A stretch of DNA of 64,000 nt from Pseudomonadota bacterium (GTDB taxonomy: Bacteria > Myxococcota_A > UBA796 > SXON01): contig JAUXQH010000173.1 in NCBI GenBank assembly GCA_030685065.1, positions 31,268 to 95,267 of the forward strand, read 5' to 3'. A program made the translations under genes and the position numbers. The notes beneath the pieces are model-generated. The model ran no database searches and was not told the origin of the DNA. It was given only the letters and a program-made list of their open reading frames with translations. Numbering within the stretch: the stretch's first letter is position 1; each line of letters begins with the position of its first letter. Below are positions 33,842 through 43,238 of this stretch, in pieces.

Positions 33842-35173
33842 GTGCCCGTGTCACGCCGTCCGGTCCTGCGAACCGAGCTTCCTGGGCCCATCGCCCGGGG
33901 AATCCTCAAGGGCAGCAATGGCGCGGTGTCGCCATCCTACACGCGGGATCACCCCCTCGTGGCCGACCTCGCCTCGGGCCTCTGGATCACCGATCCGGAC
34001 GGCAACGAGTTCCTCGACATGTCCGCGGGGATCGCGGTCACCAGCACCGGGCACTGCCACCCGGTCGTGGTCAAGGCCATCCAGGATCAGGCCGCCCGCC
34101 TGATCCACATGAGCGGCACCGACTTCTACTACCCGAGCCAGGCTCGCCTCGCGGGCCGCCTCGTGGCGATGCAGCCCGTCCGTGGCGACAAGTGCCGTGT
34201 CTACTTCGGTAATTCCGGAGCCGAGGCCAACGAGGCCGCGATGAAGCTGGCGCGGTACCACACGGGCCGCACCCAGTTCATCGCCTTCCTCGACAGCTTT
34301 CACGGGCGCACGTACGGCGCGATGTCGCTCACCGCGAGCAAGGCGCGGCAGCGCGAGGGGTTCGGCCCCTTCCTGCCCGTCACCCACGCGATCTACCCGG
34401 ACCCGTATCGGCACGGCGCCGCGGCCACGCAGATCGCGATGGACCACCTCGAGACCCTTTTCCGCACGATCACCCCCGCGTCCGACGTGGCGGCGATCTT
34501 CGTGGAGCCGGTCCAGGGAGAGGGCGGCTACATCGTCCCTCCCGACGATTTCCTCCCCAAGCTGCGCGCGCTCTGTGATCAGCACGGCATCCTCCTCGTG
34601 TTCGACGAGGTGCAGTGCGGAATGGGCCGAACCGGCAAGATGTTCGCGTGGGAGCACTCGGGCGTGAAGCCCGACATCATCAGCCTCGCCAAGGGCATCG
34701 CCTCCGGCATGCCGCTCTCGGCGACCCTCGCGAGCGAGGACGTGATGAAGTGGAAGCCGGGATCGCACGCCAGCACCTTCGGTGGCAACCCGATCGCGTG
34801 CGCGGCCGCCAACGCCACGCTCGACCTCCTCCAGGGTGGCCTCGTCGAGAACAGCGCGGCGGTCGGGACGTTCTTGATGGACGAGCTCCGGCGTCGCGTC
34901 GGTGACCACCCGAACGTGGGCGACATCCGCGGCCAGGGCCTCATGGTGGGCGTCGAGCTCGTCAAGGACCGCGCCACCAAGGCGCGCGCGATCGACCTGC
35001 GGAACGACGTGGTGATGGACGCGTTCCTGAAGCACGGGATGGTCATCCTCGGGTGCGGCCAGAACACCATCCGCTTCTGTCCCGGCCTCGTCATCACCGA
35101 GGACGAGGCGACCGTCGCCGTCGACCTCTTCGCGCGTTCTCTGTCCAGCCTCACGGGAGTCGCTCATGCGTAA
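33842..35173 (+). CDS. Class III aminotransferase (4-aminobutyrate/5-aminovalerate/ornithine type)
   Basis: A 443-residue class III PLP aminotransferase. Typical blocks: GNEFLDMSAGIAVTSTGH at about 55, FGNSGAEANEAAMKLAR at about 122, FHGRTYGAMSLTASK at about 152, EPVQGEGGYIVPP at about 221, LVFDEVQCGMGRTGK at about 252, and the PLP lysine in SLAKGIASGMPLSA at about 284. It removes the omega-amino group of an amino acid onto 2-oxoglutarate. Its end overlaps the glutaryl-CoA dehydrogenase start by 8 bases, so 5-aminovalerate, lysine or 2-aminoadipate is more likely than acetylornithine. That substrate call is an inference from context. The start is GTG. Confidence 0.88.
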   Translation: MPVSRRPVLRTELPGPIARGILKGSNGAVSPSYTRDHPLVADLASGLWITDPDGNEFLDMSAGIAVTSTGHCHPVVVKAIQDQAARLIHMSGTDFYYPSQARLAGRLVAMQPVRGDKCRVYFGNSGAEANEAAMKLARYHTGRTQFIAFLDSFHGRTYGAMSLTASKARQREGFGPFLPVTHAIYPDPYRHGAAATQIAMDHLETLFRTITPASDVAAIFVEPVQGEGGYIVPPDDFLPKLRALCDQHGILLVFDEVQCGMGRTGKMFAWEHSGVKPDIISLAKGIASGMPLSATLASEDVMKWKPGSHASTFGGNPIACAAANATLDLLQGGLVENSAAVGTFLMDELRRRVGDHPNVGDIRGQGLMVGVELVKDRATKARAIDLRNDVVMDAFLKHGMVILGCGQNTIRFCPGLVITEDEATVAVDLFARSLSSLTGVAHA

Positions 35174-36332
35174 GTTCGACGGCGTCGACCTCTACAATAT
35201 CGACAGCCTCTTGTCCGAGGACGAGCGCATGGTGCGGGAGGCCGTTCGCGGCTGGGTGGACGACAACGTCATCCCCATCATCGAGAAGCACTGCCGGGAG
35301 GCGACGTTTCCGCGCCACCTCGTCGCCCAGATGGGCGAGATGGGGCTGCTCGGCGTGAACCTCAAGGGCTACGGCTGCCCGGGCATGAGCAACGTCTCCT
35401 ACGGGCTCGTGGCGCAGGAGCTCGAGCGGGGGGACTCCGGGATCCGCAGCTTCGCGAGCGTGCAGACGAGCCTCTGCATGTACCCGATCCACGCCTTCGG
35501 GACCGAGGAGCACAAGAACAAGTACCTGCCCGACATGGCGGCCGGGAAGCTGATCGGCTGCTTCGGCCTCACCGAGCCGGACTACGGCAGCAATCCGGGC
35601 GACATGGTCACGCGCGCCGTCGACGACGGGGACACCTACGTCCTCAACGGCGCCAAGATGTGGATCACCAACGGCACGATCGCCGACCTCGCGATCGTCT
35701 GGGCGAAGCTCGACGGCGTGATCCGCGGCTTCATCGTCGAGAAGGGCGATCCGGGCTTCAGCGCCCCGGAGATGCACGGCAAGCACTCGCTCAAGGCGAG
35801 CGTCACCTCCGAGCTCGTGTTCCTCGATTGCCGCATCCCGAAGGACCGCATCCTTCCCCACGTGAAGGGGCTCAAGGGCCCGTTCTCCTGCCTCAACAAC
35901 GCCCGCTACGGGATCTCCTGGGGCGCGATCGGCGCGGCGATGGCGTGCTTTCACAGCGCGCGCGAGTACAGCCTCTCCCGCATCCAGTTCGGCAAGCCCA
36001 TCGCGAGCTTCCAGCTCGTCCAGAACAAGCTCGCCTGGATGCTCCGCGAGATCACGAAGGCGCAGCTCCTGTCGCTGCAGCTCGGACGCCTCAAGGATGC
36101 CGGCACCATCATCCCCGAGCAGATCTCGCTCGCGAAGATGAACAATGTCGACATCGCCTTGCAGATCGCGCGGGAAGCGCGCGACATCCATGGCGCCAAC
36201 GGCATCCTCGACGAGTACCCGGTCATGCGCCACATGGCGAACCTCGAGTCGGTCAAGACCTACGAGGGCACCCATGACATCCACAACCTCATCCTGGGGC
36301 GGTGGATCACGGGGATCCAGGCGTTCGAGTAG
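35166..36332 (+). CDS. gcdH: Glutaryl-CoA dehydrogenase
   Basis: A 388-residue flavin-dependent acyl-CoA dehydrogenase that matches glutaryl-CoA dehydrogenase closely. It oxidises and decarboxylates glutaryl-CoA to crotonyl-CoA in lysine, hydroxylysine and tryptophan breakdown. Diagnostic stretches are RSFASVQTSLCMYPIHAFG at about 96, LTEPDYGSNPGDM at about 136, PFSCLNNARYGISWG at about 240, and the catalytic glutamate in TYEGTHDIHNLILGR at about 367. Length is normal. Its ATG lies within the end of the aminotransferase gene, showing translational coupling and a shared pathway. Confidence 0.94.
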   Translation: MRKFDGVDLYNIDSLLSEDERMVREAVRGWVDDNVIPIIEKHCREATFPRHLVAQMGEMGLLGVNLKGYGCPGMSNVSYGLVAQELERGDSGIRSFASVQTSLCMYPIHAFGTEEHKNKYLPDMAAGKLIGCFGLTEPDYGSNPGDMVTRAVDDGDTYVLNGAKMWITNGTIADLAIVWAKLDGVIRGFIVEKGDPGFSAPEMHGKHSLKASVTSELVFLDCRIPKDRILPHVKGLKGPFSCLNNARYGISWGAIGAAMACFHSAREYSLSRIQFGKPIASFQLVQNKLAWMLREITKAQLLSLQLGRLKDAGTIIPEQISLAKMNNVDIALQIAREARDIHGANGILDEYPVMRHMANLESVKTYEGTHDIHNLILGRWITGIQAFE

Positions 36333-36346
36333 GGTCCGCCGCGCCG

Positions 36347-37165
36347 CTACCGCTTGAGGCGGTACCGGAGCGTCGTCTTGTCGCCGTTCTTCCGCGTGAC
36401 TTCGACGCGGAGGTTCTCGTCGTTGCGGAGGAACAGGTAGGCGGCGATGCCATCGGTGAGCGTCGCGACGCGTCGGCCATTGATGGTGTTCACGATGTCG
36501 CCGTGGCGTAGGCCTGCCTGCCGCAAAAGGCTGCACCGCGGCAGGAAAATGCGCGCGCCGTCGGGCTTACCGCCGTCCCCGAAGTGGGTGGACACCCCCA
36601 CCTGGTTCTCGAGCTCCTTCATGTGCACGGCGTAGTAGTCGATCACGTCTCGCTCGACGCGCCACTTGTCGTCGCCCAGGGAGCTGATCTCCTCGATGGC
36701 CTCGCACGGTGCCCGGTTGCCGCGCGGACGGCGGCCCTGGAGGCCCTGGCGCACTGCTGCCACACTGGGCTGCGGCACGTTCGGGTCCCCGTCGGCAGCG
36801 CCCTTGGGGCCGGACGCGGCGGGCTTGGTGGTCGGGGCGGGAGCGGGGCCGGTGGCGAGGAGGCTCTCCGTATCGGTGGCCGGCGCCGTGGCCGCCGTGG
36901 GCTCGACGTACATGGAGATCCGCACCGGATCGGGCTCGCCGAGCGGCACCTCCCCGCCGTCGTTCCCGATCGGGCCGTCCTCGGTTCCCTGCTCGCCGGG
37001 CATCTCGTCGAGTCGATCGGAGTCGAGCCACCAGAGGACGAACAGCGGGGCGGTCAACGCGACATGCAGGCCCAGGCTCACCACGAAGGAGAACGCGGGG
37101 CGTAGGAGGCGCACGAGCAGCGCGGGCACGGATCGGGCGGGCCGCAGGGCCGGACTCCTTGACAC
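36347..37165 (-). CDS. Inner-membrane protein with C-terminal PDZ-like domain
   Basis: A 272-residue protein with one N-terminal membrane segment (FSFVVSLGLHVALTAPLFVLWW, about 25-46). A long Pro/Ala/Thr/Gly-rich periplasmic linker follows, and a folded C-terminal part from about 160. Its last 85 residues (PRCSLLRQAGLRHGDIVNTINGRRV...DGIAAYLFLRNDENLRVEV) have the pattern of a PDZ domain. The topology, TM-linker-PDZ, resembles GspC of type II secretion or TonB-like proteins, but no secretion genes are adjacent. It is convergent with gcdH. Confidence 0.72.
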   Translation of the reverse strand: MSRSPALRPARSVPALLVRLLRPAFSFVVSLGLHVALTAPLFVLWWLDSDRLDEMPGEQGTEDGPIGNDGGEVPLGEPDPVRISMYVEPTAATAPATDTESLLATGPAPAPTTKPAASGPKGAADGDPNVPQPSVAAVRQGLQGRRPRGNRAPCEAIEEISSLGDDKWRVERDVIDYYAVHMKELENQVGVSTHFGDGGKPDGARIFLPRCSLLRQAGLRHGDIVNTINGRRVATLTDGIAAYLFLRNDENLRVEVTRKNGDKTTLRYRLKR

Positions 37166-37221
37166 CCCGAGCCCTTAGCCGACCGGACGGTTCGAGGCCC
37201 GACGAGGGGGCGGCGGACGCA

Positions 37222-37914
37222 TCAGTTGGGCTTGGGCCGCACGGGCGCCGCGGTGTCTTCGGGCGTGTTGGGACGGCGGCGCACCAGCACGCGCGCGGGC
37301 GGCATGTTGAACAGCACGTTCCGGCTGCCGACCACGAGCGGCGCGAGGCGCTCCTCGAGCTCCATCAGCTGCCGGGCCCGCTTGCGATCCTTCGGCGGGC
37401 CGAACATGCGCAGGACCTCGCGGCCGAGAATGTGGTGGAACATGATGAGCGTCCCGCCGGGCTCGAGCAGCTCGAAGAAGCGCGCGTAGATCTTCTCCGA
37501 CAGCTCAGACGGAAAGTTGGCCAGCGGAAGTCCGCTCACGATGTGATGGTAGCGCAGCCCCACATCGAACTTGAGGATGTCCTCGTTGTGGATGATCGGC
37601 GCCACGGGGTGGGCGCCGTCGAAGCGCTGGTGGAGCGTCTCGCAGAAGGCCACGTTGAGCTCGACCACGTCGAGGTGATCGCCCGGAAGCAGGCGTTGCG
37701 TGAGCTCGGCGGTGACCGGGCCGACGCCCGCGCCGACCTCCAGCACCCTGAGCGGCCCGCCCGCTCCGCCCACCACAGGCCGCACCATCGCTTCGCAGAG
37801 GCCGCGGCTCGAGGGCCACACCGCTCCCACGGTGGCGCCGTTTCGGAAGCTCTGCGAGAGGAACTTGAGCCCGTCGAGAACCCCGGCCATGACGTATCCG
37901 TGACGTCCGCCCAT
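37222..37914 (-). CDS. PmtA-like phospholipid N-methyltransferase family protein
   Basis: A 230-residue class I SAM methyltransferase. N-terminal FLSQSFRNGATVGAVWPSSRGL at about 18-39 and motif I VLEVGAGVGPVTAEL at about 58 are followed by VVELNVAFCETL and IVSGLPLANFP at about 126. This order and the SGLPxANFP box are typical of PmtA-type phosphatidylethanolamine N-methyltransferases and of the related rRNA dimethylase-like group. Lipid methylation is therefore likely but not certain. A second ATG eight codons downstream (MAGVLDGLKFL) could be the true start. Confidence 0.78.
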   Translation of the reverse strand: MGGRHGYVMAGVLDGLKFLSQSFRNGATVGAVWPSSRGLCEAMVRPVVGGAGGPLRVLEVGAGVGPVTAELTQRLLPGDHLDVVELNVAFCETLHQRFDGAHPVAPIIHNEDILKFDVGLRYHHIVSGLPLANFPSELSEKIYARFFELLEPGGTLIMFHHILGREVLRMFGPPKDRKRARQLMELEERLAPLVVGSRNVLFNMPPARVLVRRRPNTPEDTAAPVRPKPN

Positions 37915-37997
37915 CTACCGCGCTGGCCGCGATGGCGCAGCGTGAGAATCCCGGCGTGGCACTTCCTCACACGGCGTTCTGTCGTCTCGACGGGCGA

Positions 37998-38030
37998 GTT
38001 CGGGGGGCCGGGGGCTGGTCGCCCCCGAAC
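37998..38030 (-). terminator. GC-rich hairpin downstream of the acyl-CoA dehydrogenase
   Basis: GTTCGGGGG (37998-38006) and CCCCCGAAC (38022-38030) form a perfect 9-bp stem around a 15-base loop; an alternative inner stem pairs GGGGGC with GCCCCC. It lies about 30 bases beyond the stop of the minus-strand acyl-CoA dehydrogenase gene. No T-tract follows, so it is a terminator or processing hairpin only by position. The minus-strand copy of the GAGCGTTCGGG motif overlaps it. Confidence 0.5.
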
Positions 38031-38058
38031 GCTCGCTCCGCGCTCGAACGGCCCGGGG

Positions 38059-39882
<1,824 letters not shown>

Positions 39883-39903
39883 GGAGGTACCTCGGGTGCT
39901 GAA

Positions 39904-39921
39904 TGAATGAATAGTCATTCA
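39904..39921. promoter_or_regulatory. FadR-type (TetR family) operator, perfect palindrome
   Basis: TGAATGAATAGTCATTCA: two 7-base arms TGAATGA/TCATTCA around ATAG. It matches at every position the 18-base core published for the Bacillus subtilis fatty-acid regulator FadR (TGAATGA-MTAN-TCATTCA). It lies 22-39 bases upstream of the acyl-CoA dehydrogenase ATG. The match is seen directly; that a FadR-like TetR protein binds it here is an inference. No such regulator gene is adjacent. Confidence 0.8.
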
Positions 39922-40034
39922 GCTTAAGGCGTCAGCTTCTGGGGAGCAAGGATGTGCCTGCGGCCGACTTCTCAGGGCATGATCAGGGTGGACGCTCCCC
40001 CTCGGGGGGCTTCCCTTGTAGGCACGGAGGGCGC

Positions 40035-40835
40035 ATGTTGCTGGGTTTCCTGGCGTTGACAGCCTGCGGACGGGGGGATTCACCCACCGTCGCGCAGACG
40101 ACGGTGCCCGCCGTCGAGACCCTCTTCGTGGATGTCTCCGCGCGAGTGGCCGAGCCCGGCGCCCCCGCGGCCTGGACCGTTCGTGCCGCCTGGGGCACGC
40201 CGCGCTCGCCGCCGCCCCTCGCCGTCGGTGTTTGCCGCCGCCCCGCCACCGAGCTCGCCGTCGGCGCGCCGGGCGCGGAGGACATCGGTGTCTCCGGGGC
40301 CGCGGGGGCACGGCTGTCGTGGGATTCGGCCACCGGGGGATGGCGCGCGGAGGGCCCCCGCCAGGTGCTCGACCCCGCCTGGAGCGTCGCGGACGTGACC
40401 TGGACCGACCTGGACGGCACCTCGCATCTCGCGGAGGACGTCGTGCGCTTCGGCGGGCTGCCCGACGTGACCCGTGTGGAGCGGGAGCGTGAGGGTGACG
40501 TGGTCGTGGGCTGGGATCCCGCCACGGTGGGTGCCACCGAGGTCCGGGTAAGCGGGCCCGCGGGCGCGCTGGTGTGCGGCACCTCGGCTGCCGGCACCAC
40601 GCTTCCGTGGTGGGTCGTGCCGGCCTACGGCGGCGAGATCGTCTTGGAGAGCGTGCGGGAGAACAGCGCCCTCGTCGACGGGGTGCTGGTGCGGGTGCGC
40701 ACCACGCTGGAGCGGGTCATCCAGCTCGATGAACCCGCGGGCACCACGGCGGAAGAAGAGCGGCCGGCGTTCCGCCCGTACTCCATGCACGGGCCTCGTC
40801 GGCTCGTCCGCCCGGCGAAGCACCCGATCGGGTAG
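40035..40835 (+). CDS. Lipoprotein of unknown function
   Basis: A 266-residue protein with a short lipoprotein signal, MLLGFLALTAC (lipobox ALTAC). The start ATG has GGAGG four bases upstream. The mature part is beta-rich and contains two fibronectin/Ig-like stretches (LFVDVSARVAEPGAPAAWTV and VVGWDPATVGATEVRVSGPAG), followed by an Arg/Pro-rich tail (FRPYSMHGPRRLVRPAKH) that may contact nucleic acid, LPS or peptidoglycan. Function unknown. It is divergent from the acyl-CoA dehydrogenase gene across the FadR-type site. Confidence 0.68.
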   Translation: MLLGFLALTACGRGDSPTVAQTTVPAVETLFVDVSARVAEPGAPAAWTVRAAWGTPRSPPPLAVGVCRRPATELAVGAPGAEDIGVSGAAGARLSWDSATGGWRAEGPRQVLDPAWSVADVTWTDLDGTSHLAEDVVRFGGLPDVTRVEREREGDVVVGWDPATVGATEVRVSGPAGALVCGTSAAGTTLPWWVVPAYGGEIVLESVRENSALVDGVLVRVRTTLERVIQLDEPAGTTAEEERPAFRPYSMHGPRRLVRPAKHPIG

Positions 40836-40853
40836 CCCACAGGGGGCACTCAG

Positions 40854-40922
40854 GGCCGTCCCGAGGCGGCCGTCCCAAGGCGGCCGTCCCGAGGCGGCCG
40901 TCCCGGGCGGCCGTCCCGAGGC
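40854..40922. repeat. About five copies of a 14-bp tandem repeat between convergent genes
   Basis: GGCCGTCCCGAGGC at 40854-40867, then four more units (one with a G-to-A change, one shortened to 13 bases) ending at 40922, followed by a decayed partial unit. It lies between the stop of the lipoprotein and the stop of radA. Confidence 0.93.
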
Positions 40923-40948
40923 GGCCGCGCCCGGCGGGCGGCCTCGAC

Positions 40949-42295
40949 TCAGGTTCCCATCAGCACCTCTCCCAAGGTGCGTGACGGCACGAGGATGAGG
41001 CCGGCTCCCTCCCCGTCGACCGACATCGGGACCCGGGCTCGGCGGAAGCCGTGCCGCTCGGCCTCGCGCAGGCGCAGCTGGGGAGAGCTGACGCCGCGTA
41101 GCTCGCCGACCAGCCCCACCTCTCCGAACACGAGGAGGTCCGGCTCGACGGGGCGGTCGAGCGCGCTGGAGTGGAGCGCGACCGCGATCGCGAGATCCGC
41201 GGCCGGTTCCTGCACTTTTACGCCACCCGCGACGCTCACGAACACGTCCCGGTCGGAGAGATCGAGGCCCGCCTTCCCCAGCACGGCGAGCAACATCGCG
41301 AGCCGCCCGCGGTCCACCCCGACGGCGGTGCGCGCGGGATTTCCCTGGGTGGGCCGGCCGACCAGCGCCTGCACCTCGACCAGAAGGGGGCGGCTGCCCT
41401 CCATCGTGCAGGTGACAACGGTGCCCGCGGCGCCGCGAGCACGCTCCTTCAGCAGCCGCGCGGACGCGTCGGGCACCTCGGCCAGGCCCTCCTCGCGCAT
41501 CTCGAACATCCCGATCTCGCCGGTGGAGCCGAACCGGTTCTTGGTGGCGCGGAGGATGCGCAGCGCGTTCGAGCCGTCCCCCTCGAAGTAGAGCACCGTG
41601 TCCACCATGTGTTCCAGGGCGCGCGGGCCGGCGAGGTTCCCGTCCTTCGTGACGTGACCGACGAGGAACGTGGCGATGTCCTTTCCCTTGGCGATCTGCA
41701 TGGCCTTGGCCGCCACCTGGCGCACCTGCGAGATCGACCCGGGGACGCTGTCGAGCTCGGGCTCCTGGAGGGTCTGCACCGAGTCGAGCACGAGCACGCG
41801 GGGCTTGACGTCGTCGATGGCGGCCACCACCGCGTCGAGTCCGGTCTCCGCGAGGAGGAACAGCTCGTCCCCGCTGACGCCGAGGCGGTCGGCGCGGAGG
41901 CGCACCTGCCGAGCGGACTCCTCGGCGCTCACGTAGAGGACCCGGATGCCCTTCCGGGCGAAGGCCTGCATGGCCATCAGGAGCAACGTGGACTTCCCCA
42001 CCCCGGGATCCCCCCCGAGGAGCGTGAGCGCGCCCGAGACCAGTCCCCCGCCGAGCACGCGGTCGAGCTCCCCGATGCCGATGCGCAGCCGCACCTCGCC
42101 TCCCTCCCCGAGCGAGACGCTGGAGAGGGGCCGCGCCTTGGAGGTACCCGGGGCCCTCGACGTGGCGGCCTTCGGCGCGGCGGCGCTCTGCTCGACGAGG
42201 CTGTTCCACTCGCCACAGCCGGCGCACCGGCCCATCCAGGTCTGGGTGATGTGCCCGCATTGCTGGCAGACGTAGACGTTGCGGACCTTGGCCAT
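40949..42295 (-). CDS. radA: DNA repair protein RadA/Sms
   Basis: A 448-residue RadA, a RecA-like, hexameric branch-migration helicase in recombinational repair. N-terminal zinc finger CQQCGHITQTWMGRCAGCGEW (8-28), Walker A GGDPGVGKSTLL at about 96, the RadA-specific ATKNRFGSTGEIGMFEM at about 255, and a C-terminal Lon-protease-like domain (FVSVAGGVKVQEPAADLAIA). All domains are present and the length is normal. The larger open frame extending past 42295 is antisense to the neighbouring gene. Confidence 0.96.
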   Translation of the reverse strand: MAKVRNVYVCQQCGHITQTWMGRCAGCGEWNSLVEQSAAAPKAATSRAPGTSKARPLSSVSLGEGGEVRLRIGIGELDRVLGGGLVSGALTLLGGDPGVGKSTLLLMAMQAFARKGIRVLYVSAEESARQVRLRADRLGVSGDELFLLAETGLDAVVAAIDDVKPRVLVLDSVQTLQEPELDSVPGSISQVRQVAAKAMQIAKGKDIATFLVGHVTKDGNLAGPRALEHMVDTVLYFEGDGSNALRILRATKNRFGSTGEIGMFEMREEGLAEVPDASARLLKERARGAAGTVVTCTMEGSRPLLVEVQALVGRPTQGNPARTAVGVDRGRLAMLLAVLGKAGLDLSDRDVFVSVAGGVKVQEPAADLAIAVALHSSALDRPVEPDLLVFGEVGLVGELRGVSSPQLRLREAERHGFRRARVPMSVDGEGAGLILVPSRTLGEVLMGT

Positions 42296-42464
42296 GGAAG
42301 CGCGCGCTCTCTGTGGGCGGGAAGTGGGCGGTGGGGGCGGGAGGCGCGGCGGGACCGCGAGCCGAACTACTAAACGCCTGTTCCGGAGATGCAAGCCCTC
42401 CGAGAGCCAGAATCTGTCCGGCCGATCGGAGGAGCCCGCGCACCCGGCAGGATAGAAGCGCCCA

Positions 42465-43238
42465 ATGCGCGTCGTCTCCATCTGTCCCTCGAACACCGAG
42501 ATTGCCTGTGCCCTCGGGCTGGGGCCCACGCTCGTCGGCCTCGATCGCTCGTCCGATTGGCCGCTCGAAGTTGCCGGGCTCCCGCGGGTCGGCGCCGACA
42601 TCGACATCGACATCGCCGCGGTGGCCGCGCTGAAGCCCGATCTCGTGCTCTCCTCGCTCTCGGTGCCGGGGATGGAGGCCAACCTCGACGCGCTGGACGC
42701 CGCGGGAATCCCCCACCTGGTGCTCGACGCGCGGTCGATCCCGGACGTGTACACCAGCATTCGGACGGTTGGCCGGCTCTTCGGGCGGGGTAGGCAGGCG
42801 TCCGAGCTGGTCGCGTCGATGCAGGGGCGGCTCGACGCGGTCGAGGCCCGGGCGGCCGCCCTGCCGCGCCATCCCACCGTGTTCCTGGAATGGTGGCCCA
42901 AGCCGGTGATCGTCCCCGGGCGCCAGTGCTGGACCACCGAGATGATCCGGATCGCCGGGGGGCGCAGCGCCTTCGCGGACCTCGATGTCCGCTCCACGCC
43001 GATCGAGACCCACGCCGTGCCCGAGCGCGAGCCCGACATCCTCCTCTCGTGCTGGTGCGGGGTGCCCCACGCAAACCAGAAGCCCGGAAGGATGGGCGAG
43101 CGCCCGGGATGGGGAGACATTCCCGGCGTTCGGAGCGGGCAGGTGTTCGCGGCCGAGGAGTGCCTGTTCGGGCGCCCGGGGCCGCGGCTGGTCGAGGGCG
43201 TCGAGTGGCTGCACGCGCGGATCGCCGCGTGGGCGTGA
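42465..43238 (+). CDS. BtuF-like cobalamin/iron-complex binding protein without signal peptide
   Basis: A 257-residue protein of the periplasmic binding protein fold used by cobalamin (BtuF) and siderophore transporters: RVVSICPSNTEIACALGLG at the N-terminus, ALKPDLVLSSLSVPG at about 62, VFLEWWPKPVIVPG at about 140 and EREPDILLSCWCG at about 188. Unlike BtuF there is no signal peptide; the protein starts straight at the first strand. It may act in the cytoplasm. Its TGA overlaps the GTG start of the next gene. Confidence 0.78.
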   Translation: MRVVSICPSNTEIACALGLGPTLVGLDRSSDWPLEVAGLPRVGADIDIDIAAVAALKPDLVLSSLSVPGMEANLDALDAAGIPHLVLDARSIPDVYTSIRTVGRLFGRGRQASELVASMQGRLDAVEARAAALPRHPTVFLEWWPKPVIVPGRQCWTTEMIRIAGGRSAFADLDVRSTPIETHAVPEREPDILLSCWCGVPHANQKPGRMGERPGWGDIPGVRSGQVFAAEECLFGRPGPRLVEGVEWLHARIAAWA

